From Halorussus rarus (lineage in GTDB: Archaea; Halobacteriota; Halobacteria; Halobacteriales; Haladaptataceae): DNA of 64,000 bases. This document shows positions 1-12,996 of this stretch, in pieces (within the stretch, counting starts at the first letter, position 1; each line of letters begins with the position of its first letter). The position numbers were made by a program, and so were the translations under genes. The notes under the pieces were generated by a model, which worked only from the letters and a program-made list of their open reading frames with translations, was not told where the DNA came from and searched no databases. The stretch spans positions 452,877 through 516,876 of the forward strand of contig NZ_QPMJ01000003.1 of the NCBI RefSeq assembly GCF_003369835.1. The letters run 5' to 3'.

Positions 1-32
1 GCTTTTTGCCGGACCGGGTCGAACGTGCCGGC

Positions 33-551
33 ATGGTCGAGGTAGCCATCGTCAGCGACACGCACGTCCCGTCGCGCGCCGACCGGGTCCCCGACTGGGT
101 GGCCGAGCGCGTCCGCGGGGCCGACCACACCATCCACGCCGGCGACTTCGACAGCCCCGCGGCCTACGAGGCGGTCGCGGACCTCGCGGGAGCGAACTTC
201 ACCGCCGTCACCGGCAACATGGACCCCGCTTCGCTCGATTTGCCGCGGGTCGCCGCGGTCGAGATCAGCGGGACCACGTTCGTGGTGACTCACGGCACGG
301 CGGCGACCCCGGAGGAGTACGAGGAGACGGTCGCCGAGGCCGTCAGCGAAGAGCTCACCGGCCCCGGCATCGCGGTCGCGGGCCACACCCACGAGGTCGT
401 CGACGACGACATCGAGGGCATCCGCTTTCTGAACCCCGGGAGCGCGACCGGGGCCGACCCCGCCGAGCGCGAGACGATGATGACCGTCGAGATCGTAGAG
501 GGCGAGGTGGACGTGCGGGTCTTCGAGGCCGACGAGGAGATCGACGCCTGA
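33..551 (+). CDS. MJ0936/YfcE-type metallophosphoesterase
   Basis: A compact metal-dependent phosphodiesterase of 172 aa, the usual size for the MJ0936/YfcE group. The metal-ligand motifs are visible in order: D9-x-H11, G-D38, GN-x-D at 61-64, H87 and the closing GHTH at 117-120. The physiological substrate of archaeal members is generally unknown, so only phosphodiester hydrolysis is inferred. I chose the ATG at 33; reading further upstream in frame gives no ATG and adds residues that do not fit the family. The window edge hides any upstream partner. Confidence 0.85.
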   Translation: MVEVAIVSDTHVPSRADRVPDWVAERVRGADHTIHAGDFDSPAAYEAVADLAGANFTAVTGNMDPASLDLPRVAAVEISGTTFVVTHGTAATPEEYEETVAEAVSEELTGPGIAVAGHTHEVVDDDIEGIRFLNPGSATGADPAERETMMTVEIVEGEVDVRVFEADEEIDA

Positions 552-697
552 AGGGGCCGAGACGGCGGCGCTCCGCCGCGTCCGGGCGGTCTCGTCGGCC
601 TCCGCGGCCCCGAACGAGGAGCCGGCGCGCCGGTGGCGGACGACGCCCGCCGCCGATGACAGAAGATACTTGCCAGCGCTCGCGGAACTCGCCGACG

Positions 698-1966
698 ATG
701 GTCCGCCCGCCCTCCAGGCGCGACGTCCTCTGCGGCAGCGCCGGCGCCCTCGCCGGCGTCACCGGCGGCCTGTTCGCGCGACCGCACCTCGGCACCGCCG
801 CCGACTCGACGGCGGACGAGTCCGCGGACCCGGTCCCGCTCGCGTGGGCCGACGCGGAGTGGCCGTATCCCGACTACGACCCGGCCCGGACGCGACACCC
901 GCCGGCGAGCAGCGCGCCCGACGACGCCCTCGAACGCGACTGGCGGGTCGCCCTCGACCCGGTCCACTCGCGTACGCCGGTCGTCGCCGCGAACGGCCGC
1001 GTCTTCACCGGCGCGGTTCACGACCGCGGAACGACGGTCCGCGCAGTTTCTCTCGGGACGGGAGCGCCGGCCTGGGAGCGCCACTACGACGGGGACGACA
1101 CGACCCGCCCGTCCCTCGTCGCCGCGGGCGACGGCGTGTACTACCGAATCAGCGACGGGCGGTTCCCGCTCGGACAACTCGGCGCGGCGACCGGCGAGCG
1201 GGTGTGGGGCGTCGCGGACCCGCCGCTCGGCGGGTGGACGCTCGGCGGCGGCCGCCTCTACTACGGCGACCGGAAGATCGGGGCGCTCCGGGCGTACGAC
1301 GCCCGGACCGGCGAGTCGCTCTGGTCGACCGGCGTCGACGACGAGCGCCTCGTCGTCCGGTCGTTCCACCCCGAGTACGGCGTCTTCGCCGCGTCGTTCG
1401 GGACGCTGTACGCGCTCGACCCGGCGGACGGCGCGGTCCGCTGGACCGTCCCCGTCCCGGAGCACACCCGGTCGGGGCCGGTCGTGACCGGCGGCCGGGC
1501 GTTCGTGACGAAGTGGGGCGACGGCATGGACCTCCTCGCGTTCGACGCGGCGACCGGCGACCGGCTGTGGCGCTATCCGCTCTCGCCGACCGAGGTCGAG
1601 CGCTCCGGGAGGGTCTTCCGTCGGTGGTACGAACTCGGCGCGGCGACGCCCGAGACGGTGCTGATCGTCGAGCGCCACGCCGACGAGGCGCCGGGCGCGC
1701 TCCACGCGGTCGACGCCGCGACGGGCGACCGGCTGTGGCGGGTCGCGCCGCCCGACGGTGCCCGCGCGTTCTCGGCCCCGACGGTCGTCGACGGGGACGC
1801 GTACGTCTGCGTCGGCGGCGACGACCTGACCGCGCTCCTCCGGCTGGACCCGGCGGACGGTACCCGGCGAGCGTCGCGGCCGCTCCCCGACCACGGGAGC
1901 GCGCCGGTCGTGACCGACGGCCGGGTGCTCGTCCGGACCGGCCGGGAGCTCCTCGCGTTCGCCTGA
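698..1966 (+). CDS. Tat-exported PQQ-like beta-propeller protein
   Basis: A 422-aa secreted or surface protein. The N terminus is a Tat signal: S6-R7-R8-D9-V10-L11 followed by a Gly/Ala-rich hydrophobic stretch, as is common for haloarchaeal exported proteins. The rest is built from about seven PQQ-propeller repeats with the recurring pattern AxDAxTGxxLWR (for example AYDARTGESLW, AFDAATGDRLWR, AVDAATGDRLWR). These propellers usually act as binding scaffolds; no dehydrogenase cofactor residues can be assigned. An in-frame ATG at 656 would put 14 extra residues before the twin arginine; 698 places the RR motif at the normal distance. Confidence 0.75.
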   Translation: MVRPPSRRDVLCGSAGALAGVTGGLFARPHLGTAADSTADESADPVPLAWADAEWPYPDYDPARTRHPPASSAPDDALERDWRVALDPVHSRTPVVAANGRVFTGAVHDRGTTVRAVSLGTGAPAWERHYDGDDTTRPSLVAAGDGVYYRISDGRFPLGQLGAATGERVWGVADPPLGGWTLGGGRLYYGDRKIGALRAYDARTGESLWSTGVDDERLVVRSFHPEYGVFAASFGTLYALDPADGAVRWTVPVPEHTRSGPVVTGGRAFVTKWGDGMDLLAFDAATGDRLWRYPLSPTEVERSGRVFRRWYELGAATPETVLIVERHADEAPGALHAVDAATGDRLWRVAPPDGARAFSAPTVVDGDAYVCVGGDDLTALLRLDPADGTRRASRPLPDHGSAPVVTDGRVLVRTGRELLAFA

Positions 1967-2054
1967 GCGGGGGCTGCCCGCGGCGCGGTTCGGCGACCGG
2001 TACCGCTTGCCCGTTTCGGGCGGGTTTTTACCCGCGACGCGCCAACTCCGGGCC

Positions 2055-2846
2055 ATGAACGTGTTCGCGGTGCCGGGGCTCCCCGAGGTCCGGCCGGGCG
2101 ACGACCTCGCGGCGCTGGTCGAGGCTCAGACCGACCTCCGGGACGACGACGTACTGGCGGTCGCCAGCACCGTCGTCTCGAAGGCCGAGGGCCGGCGCGC
2201 CGACCTCGACGACTTCCCGGCCGGCCCCAGGGCCCGGGAGCTCGCCGAGCGCCTGGAAGCCATCTCCGGCGAGGAGAAAGACCCCCGGTTCGCCCAGGCC
2301 GTCCTGGAGGAGAGCACCGAGATCATCACGGAAGCGCCGTTCCTGCTCACCGCCACGAAGTTCGGCCACGTCGGCGTCAACGCCGGCATCGACCGGTCGA
2401 ACGTCGGGGGCGGCGCCGGTGGAGACGGCGATGACGACGGCGCCGACCTGCTGTTGCTGCCCGAGCGCCCGAGCGAGAGCGCCGCCCGCATCCGGCGGAA
2501 CCTCTCGGCCGACCCGGCCGTCATCGTGACCGACACCTCCGGCCGGCCGTTCCGGCACGGCCAGCGCGGCGTCGCCATCGGCTGGGCCGGCATGCCGGCC
2601 TCGCGTGACTGGCGGGGTGAGCGCGACCGCGACGGCCACGAGCTCGAGGTCACGGTCGAGGCGGTCGTCGACGAGCTGGCGGCCGCCGCCAACCTCGTGA
2701 CCGGCGAGGGCGACGACGGCCTCCCGGTGGCGGTCGTCCGCGACTGGGAGTTCGGCGACCACGAGGGCTCGGACAACCTCTACCGGGACGTCGACGGCGA
2801 CTTCGTCCGGCAGGCGCTCAGGGGGTGGGAGTTTGCGCGGGATTGA
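2055..2846 (+). CDS. cofE: Coenzyme F420:L-glutamate ligase
   Basis: CofE adds gamma-linked glutamates to F420-0 using GTP, the last step of coenzyme F420 biosynthesis. At 263 aa it matches the archaeal single-domain enzyme. Family segments seen include the opening FAVPGLPEVRPGDDL, the VASTVVSKAEG motif and the DTSGRPFRHGQRGVAIG motif in the middle. The ATG at 2055 gives the standard N terminus. The stop overlaps the start of the next gene, an F420-dependent reductase, so cofactor synthesis and cofactor use appear translationally coupled. Confidence 0.93.
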   Translation: MNVFAVPGLPEVRPGDDLAALVEAQTDLRDDDVLAVASTVVSKAEGRRADLDDFPAGPRARELAERLEAISGEEKDPRFAQAVLEESTEIITEAPFLLTATKFGHVGVNAGIDRSNVGGGAGGDGDDDGADLLLLPERPSESAARIRRNLSADPAVIVTDTSGRPFRHGQRGVAIGWAGMPASRDWRGERDRDGHELEVTVEAVVDELAAAANLVTGEGDDGLPVAVVRDWEFGDHEGSDNLYRDVDGDFVRQALRGWEFARD

Positions 2847-3852
2847 GCTCACGCCCGAGCATCCCGTCGACGACCTGGTGGCCATCGGCGAGTCCGCCGA
2901 GGCCGAGGGGTTCGACGCCGTCTTCGCGAGCTGCCACTACAACAACCGCGACCCGTTCGTCGTGCTCGACCGGGTCGCGGCCGCGACCGACGACCTGCTG
3001 GTCGGGCCGGGCGTGGCCAACCCCTACGAGACCCACCCGGTCGCGCTCGCCTCGCGGGTGGCGACGCTGGCGGAGGCCAGCGGCGGCCGGGCGGTCTGCG
3101 GCCTCGGCGCCGGCGACCGCTCGACCCTCGCCAACCTCGGCGTCGAGCGCGAGAAGCCGCTCCGGCGCGTGCTGGAGACCATGAAGGTGGCCCAGAAGCT
3201 CTGGGCCGGCGAGCGCGTCGACCACGACGGGACCTTCCGGGCGACCGACGCGGGGCTGAACTACGCCGACGCCATCGGCGCCGGTCGCGGGGACGGTGAC
3301 GGCGGCGACGGCGCCATCCCCGTCTACGTCGGCGCGCAGGGCCCCCACATGATCCGGATGGCGGCCAAGCACGCCGACGGGGTGCTGGTCAACGCCTCGC
3401 ACCCCGACGACTTCGCGTGGGCCGACGAGCAGGTCGAGACGGGGCTGGCCGAGCGCCCAGACGAGCGGGGTGACTTCGACTTCGCGGCCTACGCCAGCGT
3501 CAGCGTGGCCGAGGACGAGGCGGCCGCCCGGGAGGCGGCGCGACCGCCGGTGGCGTTCATCGCGGCCGGGGCGGCTCCGCCGGTGCTCGACAGGCACGAC
3601 CTCGACCGCGAGTGCGCCGAAGAGATCGGCGAGGCCATCGAGGCGGGCGAGTTCTCGGCCGCGTTCGAGGCGGTCACGCCCGCCATGCTCGACGCGTTCT
3701 GCATCGCCGGCACGCCGGAGACGGCCGCGGAGAAGATTTCGGAGGTGCTGGAGTACGCCGACAGCTTCGTCGCTGGGTCGCCGCTCGGACCGGACCCGCG
3801 CGAGGCGGTCAGCCTCGTTGCTGGGGCGGTCGACCGAGCGACTCGGGAGTGA
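2833..3852 (+). CDS. mer: F420-dependent Mer-like reductase (5,10-methylenetetrahydromethanopterin reductase family)
   Basis: A 339-aa luciferase-like TIM-barrel oxidoreductase of the Mer family. Haloarchaeal members are annotated as methylenetetrahydromethanopterin/folate reductases that use reduced F420. The sequence opens RGIELTPEHPVDDLVAIGESAEAEGFD and contains the GGRAVCGLGAGDR and VYVGAQGPHM segments typical of the family. The start is a TTG at 2833, inside the last codons of cofE (14-bp overlap), which supports coupling. The substrate is not provable from sequence: haloarchaea lack methanogenesis, so a role in C1 metabolism is inferred. Confidence 0.8.
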   Translation: MRGIELTPEHPVDDLVAIGESAEAEGFDAVFASCHYNNRDPFVVLDRVAAATDDLLVGPGVANPYETHPVALASRVATLAEASGGRAVCGLGAGDRSTLANLGVEREKPLRRVLETMKVAQKLWAGERVDHDGTFRATDAGLNYADAIGAGRGDGDGGDGAIPVYVGAQGPHMIRMAAKHADGVLVNASHPDDFAWADEQVETGLAERPDERGDFDFAAYASVSVAEDEAAAREAARPPVAFIAAGAAPPVLDRHDLDRECAEEIGEAIEAGEFSAAFEAVTPAMLDAFCIAGTPETAAEKISEVLEYADSFVAGSPLGPDPREAVSLVAGAVDRATRE

Positions 3853-4015
3853 CGAAGTCGACGAGCGCGCCCGCGGTGAGGTACGCGAATACGAGCACCG
3901 ACCCGGTTATCAGGACGAATCCCGTCAGCACGAGCAGTATCGAGGTCGGGAACGAGAGGGCGGCGTCGCCGATGTAGCCGATCATGTCCAAGACGTTCTG
4001 GATGATGCTCGCCAT
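3809..4015 (-). CDS. Small two-helix membrane protein
   Basis: A 68-aa protein with a hydrophobic stretch around residues 24-46 (FPTSILLVLTGFVLITGSVLVFAYL) and a second weaker one before it, ending in a polar tail. I do not recognise a named family. Its 3' end overlaps the end of the Mer-like gene by 44 bp in convergent orientation. The ATG at 4015 is chosen over longer upstream readings, which are low-complexity shadow of the divergent gene. Confidence 0.6.
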   Translation of the reverse strand: MASIIQNVLDMIGYIGDAALSFPTSILLVLTGFVLITGSVLVFAYLTAGALVDFVTPESLGRPPQQRG

Positions 4016-4118
4016 GCGTGACCGTGCGTAACGAGGGTACTTGTTTGCTCCGTATGCGGACCGGCGGACGGCCGCCGGCTTCGGCACGCTTACGGCACGG
4101 GGTTCCGTAGTCCCGGCC

Positions 4119-4451
4119 GTGACCGAGGACGCATCGCTCGACCGGTTCGCCGAGCCCGACGCTCCCGAGAGCGAGGGAAACAGACCGGCGGACGCCGGAG
4201 AAGCGGGCGCCGACCGGACGGGCGCCGACCCCGACGACTCGCGGGCGGACGACGGGGACCCGAGCGTCGAGGAAGCGGACACGGACGAATCGGCAGACGC
4301 TCCCGAGACAGTCGACGCTGCGGTGTCCACCTACTCGTGGTCCTCCGGCAGCGGCGAGTGCGCCGCCTGCGGCGCGTCGGTCGAGCGCCGGTGGCGCGCC
4401 GACGGCGAGCGCGGCGGCGACCTGGTCTGCGCCGACTGCAAGGAGTGGTAG
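4119..4451 (+). CDS. Haloarchaeal zinc-ribbon protein (DUF7573-like)
   Basis: A 110-aa protein with three parts: a short ordered N terminus (TEDASLDRFAEP), a long acidic low-complexity middle, and a C-terminal zinc ribbon with CAAC and CADC pairs ending in KEW. This layout matches a conserved haloarchaeal family I recall as DUF7573, with no known function. The start is the GTG at 4119. The middle region is probably disordered and variable between species. Confidence 0.7.
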   Translation: MTEDASLDRFAEPDAPESEGNRPADAGEAGADRTGADPDDSRADDGDPSVEEADTDESADAPETVDAAVSTYSWSSGSGECAACGASVERRWRADGERGGDLVCADCKEW

Positions 4452-4502
4452 GCCGGCGGTCGGTCCCGGCCGGACGCACTCGCCGGTCGGTACCGAGCGC
4501 GG

Positions 4503-5111
4503 TCAGTCGTCGCGGTACAGCCGCGTCTCGAGGTAGTCGTCCAGTTCCGCGAGGACGTCCCAGGCCAGCTCCGGGTCGTCGGTGGTGGTGCGGCGCAGCA
4601 GCACGGCGTCGAGCACCGAGACGAGGAACGTCGCGGTCCGGTCGGGGTCCACCTCGCGGAAGCTCCCCTCCTCGATGCCGTCCTCGATGATTGCCGCGAG
4701 GTACTCGCGGATGTACTCGTCGGTCCGGGTGATCAGTCGCTGGTAGTCGTCGCACTGCACCGCCTGGGCCCGGAGCTCCACGAAGACGCCGACGAACTCG
4801 TCGCTGCGTTCCGGCTCCGCCGGGTCGGTCCCCCCGAAGAACGAACGGAGCTGCTCGTCGGCTGGCGCGTCTCGGGGGACCATGGCCTGCTGGTGCAGGT
4901 CGCCGAGGACGAACTCGAGGAAGTCGACCAGCAGCTCGTCCTTCCCGTCGTAGTGGTGGTAGAGCAGCGACTTGCTCTTGTCGAACTCGTCGGCGATGCG
5001 CTGGATACTGAGTCCGGCGTAGCCGTGCTCGACCAGCGCGTGATACGTCGCCTCCATGATGGCCGATCGGGTGTCGTCGGCCGACTCGTCGAAGAGATTC
5101 TCCGGCGGCAT
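4503..5111 (-). CDS. TetR/AcrR family transcriptional regulator
   Basis: A 202-aa regulator. The N-terminal TetR HTH is clear: IMEATYHALVEHGYAGLSIQRIADEFDKSKSLLYHHYDGKDELL (about residues 18-60), followed by an all-helical ligand-binding and dimer domain. A 22-bp imperfect palindrome at 5172-5193, some 60 bp upstream of this start, is the likely operator, so autoregulation is probable. No transporter lies next to it, so the inducer and targets are unknown. The start at 5111 is preferred to the ATG four codons upstream. Confidence 0.88.
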   Translation of the reverse strand: MPPENLFDESADDTRSAIMEATYHALVEHGYAGLSIQRIADEFDKSKSLLYHHYDGKDELLVDFLEFVLGDLHQQAMVPRDAPADEQLRSFFGGTDPAEPERSDEFVGVFVELRAQAVQCDDYQRLITRTDEYIREYLAAIIEDGIEEGSFREVDPDRTATFLVSVLDAVLLRRTTTDDPELAWDVLAELDDYLETRLYRDD

Positions 5112-5171
5112 ACGGGCTGTCACGGGGTTGGCGTGACGAACGTATGAAACCTCTGGCCGTCGGGCGACTGA

Positions 5172-5193
5172 TGTATCACAGTAATGTTATACA
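5172..5193. promoter_or_regulatory. Probable TetR operator (22-bp imperfect palindrome)
   Basis: The two 11-nt halves match at 9 of 11 positions when one is reverse-complemented; the outer arms are TGTAT and ATACA. It lies in the AT-richer gap between the TetR gene and the divergent MoxR operon, closer to the TetR start. Position and size fit a TetR dimer site; binding itself is inferred. Confidence 0.55.
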
Positions 5194-5367
5194 CTGCGAC
5201 GGAAGCGGTCCGTTCGACGGACGGCGCGCCAGTCGCGCCGCCCCGCGACACGTTCCCGGCGGGACAAAAGTTTCAAAGGTGGGGCCGATAGGTAAGGGTA
5301 GCAATCGCACGTCCGGCGGCCGACCGGCCGCCGCCTTCTCGCCCTCCGCGTGCGGACCGAGCTACCC

Positions 5368-6342
<975 letters not shown>

Positions 6343-6343
6343 G

Positions 6344-7404
6344 ATGCTGACGCGACGCGGCTGGGCGCTCGCGGCGGTCGCGGTCGGGGCGGTGCTGCTG
6401 GCCGCCGGATTCGGCGCCCGCTCGCTGAACGCGGTGGTCGGCCCGACGCTCGTCGCGCTCGCGGCCGGCTGGCTCCAGGTCCGGCGGGCCGGCCGCCCCG
6501 ACCTCGCGGTCGAGGCGCCCGAGTACGGGTTCGCGGGCGAGCGGGCGACGCTCTCGCTGGACTTCGCGGCGTCGACGCCGATGGCCGCGACGGTCCGACT
6601 CAGTGCCGACGACGGGATCGACCTCCACGAGTCGACGTTCGAGACCACCGTCGCCGACGGGAGCCTGCCGGTCGACGCGACGCTCGGCGAGCGGGGCTTC
6701 CAGTCGGTCGGTCCGGTCGAGGTGGTCGTCGAGGACGTCCTGGGGGTCTGGGAGGCGACCCACACCTACTCCGCCTCGCGCGAAATCGTCGTCTTCCCAC
6801 GGATACACCGCCTCGACGACGTCACCGACTTCGCGGCGCTCAGCGAGCGGTTCGGCGTCGGCGGCCGCGACCGGTTCGACCAGCTCCGGGAGTACGAGCG
6901 GGGCGACCCGCTCCGGAACGTCCACTGGAAGGCCAGCGCCAAGCGCGCCGACGACGAGCTCGTGGTGATGGAGTTCGAGGCCGACGAGGAGCGCGAGCGG
7001 GTCGAACTGCTCGTCGAGGCCGACGGCGGCCGGATGGACGCCGCCGCGGAGGCGGCAGCCAGCGTCCTGACCTACCTGCTGGACGCCGGCTTCGCGGTCG
7101 GGCTCACCGTCCCCGGCGACGGGGTCGAACCCGGCGTCGGCCCCGACCACCGGACCGACCTCCTGACCGCGCTCGCCCGGGCGACCCCCGGGACGGTGGC
7201 GGAGCACCGCCGGGGAGACGACGACGTGGTAATCCAGGGCCGGGGCGGCGAGGACGACGTCCGGGTCACCATCGGCGAGCGCACGGTCACGTTCGACCAG
7301 CTGTCGGGGAGTCGCGACCCCGGCCTCGACCGCGACTCGGTGCCGGCTGGCGACTCGGCGTCGACGGGCCGCGGGCGCTCCGCGGTCGCCGGAGGTGAGC
7401 GCCG

Positions 7405-7408
<4 letters not shown>
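6344..7408 (+). CDS. DUF58 membrane protein
   Basis: A 354-aa partner of the MoxR ATPase. Residues 1-45 hold two hydrophobic segments. The DUF58 signature follows (FDQLREYERGDPLRNVHWKASAKRADDELVV), resembling a VWA-type fold. It lies between moxR (2-bp gap) and the transglutaminase gene (ATGA overlap at 7405-7408). This trio is widely conserved in archaea and bacteria and is thought to act on envelope proteins, but its substrate is not known. Confidence 0.9.
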
Positions 7409-10243
<2,835 letters not shown>

Positions 10244-10416
10244 CACCGCGTCGGTTTTGTGACGTCGAAGCGGGTCGCCGAGTGGCGACCACGCGACAGT
10301 TTCTCTTCGGCCGCTCTCGTCGCAGTTACTCCCATTACGGCTACTCATATCACAGCTAACGCACGGCGACATCTCGCGGCGCGATTCTCCGTGCCTCGAA
10401 CCGAGCGGCGCTCGCC

Positions 10417-10782
10417 CTAGAAGGGCGCGTCGGCGCCGTCTGCGGTCTCTTCCGTTGCGTCGCCGTCCCGCGCCAGGTCGGCCTCCCACGCCGAGAGCCC
10501 GCCCGCCATGCTCTCGACCCGGGCGCCGTCGGCCACGCCCTCGTACGAGGAGACGAGGCGGGCGGCCTGCACGCTGGCCTTGCCGTGCGGGCAGACCGTG
10601 ACGACCCGCTCGGCCCCGTCGAGGCTTTCGATCTCGTCGGCGAGCGCGTGGAACGGGATGTTCTCGCTGCCGGGGATGTGGCCCCGCTCGAACTCTTCCT
10701 CCGACCGGATGTCCACCACCCGGACGTCCTCGTCCGCGTCGAGGAGCTGCTCGACCTCCTCGGGGGAGATTTCGGCGTCCAT
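10417..10782 (-). CDS. Single-domain rhodanese-like protein
   Basis: A 121-aa rhodanese-fold protein. It opens with the usual ISPEEVEQLLDADEDVRVVDIRSEEEFERGHIPGSENIPF and has the active loop VCPHGKAS with the catalytic Cys. Such proteins carry or transfer sulfane sulfur; the partner is unknown. The C terminus ends in a short acidic tail. The ATG at 10782 is used; longer frames read into non-coding DNA. Confidence 0.88.
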   Translation of the reverse strand: MDAEISPEEVEQLLDADEDVRVVDIRSEEEFERGHIPGSENIPFHALADEIESLDGAERVVTVCPHGKASVQAARLVSSYEGVADGARVESMAGGLSAWEADLARDGDATEETADGADAPF

Positions 10783-11081
10783 CGACTTCGCGTTGGCTCT
10801 CCGACCGAATAAGCCCCGCGGTGGTCCGGCGCGCGTCTGATTCCCGTCGGGGCGGCACGGCCGGTCCGTCCGCGCGAGATACGACCGTTTCGCGCCCGGT
10901 TCGGCCCGCGGCGTTGTGCTCGCGCCGCGACACCGACGGGATAGCCGGCGCCTCACTCTTTTCTACGCGTAACCGGACGGAAATTAGATGGTAAGCCGTC
11001 ATTACTTCCACCGCCGAATCGGCCGAACCTACCGTTCTCCTGACCGAAAACCGCAAGTAACCGCGGGCCGTGGTCACGCGT
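10783..11081. other. Divergent intergenic region, no gene seen
   Basis: About 300 bases between the rhodanese gene and the DUF7562-like gene. It is slightly AT-richer near 10960-11000 and has a loose inverted repeat GACGG/CCGTC around 10978-11000. I see no convincing small ORF or RNA gene; it probably holds the two divergent promoters. Confidence 0.4.
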
Positions 11082-11381
11082 ATGTGGGGTTCCCGGAGTA
11101 ACCGGGGCAACGACTCGGTCGACTGCATCGCCTGTGGCGAGACCATCCGACGTTCGGACGCGCGGGAGTACGACAAGGAGGGCAACCGCTGGAATCGCAA
11201 GGGAAAGGACTTCGAACACCTCTGCAAGGAGTGTCACACCGACCTCTGCCACCAGCCGCGAGACGAGCTCGAGGACCTGCTGGTGGACATCGACGCCGGG
11301 GGGCTGACCGAGGTCGAGTTCCTCGACCGGTACTGCGAGGCCGTCGAGGACCGCTACGGGCCGCTCGACCACGAGCGGTGA
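11082..11381 (+). CDS. Haloarchaeal zinc-binding protein (DUF7562-like)
   Basis: A 99-aa protein with two Cys pairs, CIAC near residue 14 and CKEC near 47, framing a charged segment with SDAREYDKEGNRWNRKGKDFEHLC. This matches a conserved haloarchaeal family I recall as DUF7562, function unknown. The C-terminal half (DELEDLLVDIDAGGLTEVEFLDRYCEAVEDRYGPL) looks helical. The start ATG at 11082 gives the family's MWGSR N terminus. Confidence 0.7.
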   Translation: MWGSRSNRGNDSVDCIACGETIRRSDAREYDKEGNRWNRKGKDFEHLCKECHTDLCHQPRDELEDLLVDIDAGGLTEVEFLDRYCEAVEDRYGPLDHER

Positions 11382-11551
11382 GCCGCGCCGACGGGCGGTG
11401 AGCAGCGAGGCGGGACGGCGAGCGGCGTCGACGGACCTCCGCTTTCGCGCCGATCCATCACGGGCACCCGATTTCGCGCCGCGAGGTCGGACGACCGCCG
11501 GCCGACCCTCGCTCCGATACGCCTAACTATTCGACTCCGCTATCGTTCAGT

Positions 11552-12862
11552 ATGACGAGCGACGCGCAGGCCGAGGCCGGAACTCCCGAGGGACAAGGCC
11601 CGGTCGAGATTTCGCCGGAACTGGCGGACCAGCTCGAAGAGAAGCGCGAGGAGCTCTTCGAGAAGTTCGAGATCCGCGACGAGTTCCCGCAGGCGGTGCT
11701 CACCGAGGCCGAGAAGCGCACCGAGGACATCCAACAGGAGATACGGGACGAGGTCGACGACCGCCGGGACCTCCGGGAGATGACGACCTGGACCACCGAC
11801 CCCATCGACGCCCAGGACTTCGACGACGCGCTGTCGGTCGAGGAGCGCGACGACGAGTACGTCCTCTGGGTCCACATCGCCGACGTGACACACTACGTGA
11901 ACCCCGAGACCAACATGTGGGAGGAGGCGGTCGAGCGGGCCAACACGGTGTACCTGCCGGCATACACCATCCACATGCTCCCGCCGGTGCTGGCCGAGAC
12001 CGTCTGCTCGCTGGTGCCCAACGAGGACCGGCTGGCCCACACCGTCGAGATGCACCTCGACAAGGAGAATCTGAGCTTCGAGACCATCGACATCTACAAG
12101 TCGGTCATCGAGAGCGACGCCCGGCTGACCTACACCGAGGCCGAGCGCCTGCTCGACGAGCCCGAGACCGCCGCCGACCTCTTGGAGGACCCGGAGGTCG
12201 ATCTCGCGGAGAAGAACGAACTGGTCTGGGAGCTGGCCGACCGGATGCACGAGCAGCGCAAGGAGGACGGCAGCCTCGTCCTGAACCCCCGGCGCGACCG
12301 CGCCCACACCATCATCGAGGAGTGCATGCTGAAGGCCAACAAGGCGGTCACCCACACCCTGATGTGGGACCGCGGAGTCGAGGCCATGTACCGGGTCCAC
12401 CCACAGCCCAGTCCCGACGAGTGGAGCGAGGCCCTCCAAGAGATACAGGACCTCGACGGCGTCTCGATTCCGGGCTCGAAGTGGGACGACCCCCGGCAGG
12501 CGGTCAACGCCACGCTGGAGGACGCTCCGGAGCGCCAGCTCGACAAGATACAGTGGGCCGTGATGAAGGTCATGCCCCGGGCGCGGTACATGAACGACCC
12601 GTTCGGCGGCCACCACGCGCTCAACTTCGAGATCTACGGCCACTTCACCAGCCCCATCCGGCGGCTCAGCGACCTCATCAACCACTGGATCGTCTACACC
12701 AACGACGTGCCCGAGGACCTGGTCGCGCTCTGCGACCGCGCCAGCGACAAGCAGGCCGACGCCGAGGCCTGCGAGCGCGAGTACAAGCAGTTCTTAGAGG
12801 AGGTCGGCCTCGACGCCGCCGCGGTCAACAACCGCGGTATCGAGGTCGTCGACGAGGACTGA
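11552..12862 (+). CDS. RNB-domain ribonuclease (RNase R/II family, minimal)
   Basis: A 436-aa exoribonuclease of the RNB family, hydrolysing RNA 3' to 5'. The catalytic signature with clustered Asp residues is present (DPIDAQDFDDALSVEE, then VHIADVTHYV), as is the later HFTSPIRRLSDLINH motif. The N-terminal cold-shock domains and C-terminal S1 domain of bacterial RNase R are missing. This is normal for the haloarchaeal form, which is about this size. It stands alone with its own promoter region. Confidence 0.9.
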   Translation: MTSDAQAEAGTPEGQGPVEISPELADQLEEKREELFEKFEIRDEFPQAVLTEAEKRTEDIQQEIRDEVDDRRDLREMTTWTTDPIDAQDFDDALSVEERDDEYVLWVHIADVTHYVNPETNMWEEAVERANTVYLPAYTIHMLPPVLAETVCSLVPNEDRLAHTVEMHLDKENLSFETIDIYKSVIESDARLTYTEAERLLDEPETAADLLEDPEVDLAEKNELVWELADRMHEQRKEDGSLVLNPRRDRAHTIIEECMLKANKAVTHTLMWDRGVEAMYRVHPQPSPDEWSEALQEIQDLDGVSIPGSKWDDPRQAVNATLEDAPERQLDKIQWAVMKVMPRARYMNDPFGGHHALNFEIYGHFTSPIRRLSDLINHWIVYTNDVPEDLVALCDRASDKQADAEACEREYKQFLEEVGLDAAAVNNRGIEVVDED

Positions 12863-12996
12863 TCGGGATTATCGTAGAACTTCGGGGGTTCGCCGACCAG
12901 CATACGGGTGCTGTCGCTCGATTACGCCGAGAACGGTCGCGATAATCTCCGACTTGCTGCGATAATCCCTGTGCGAGCCTCGCCGCCGCGAGGCGA

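Noticed and set aside
290..2056. 588-codon minus-strand frame over the PQQ-propeller gene
   Set aside because: High-GC shadow: Arg/Pro/Gly-rich with no domain, while the plus strand carries clear propeller repeats.
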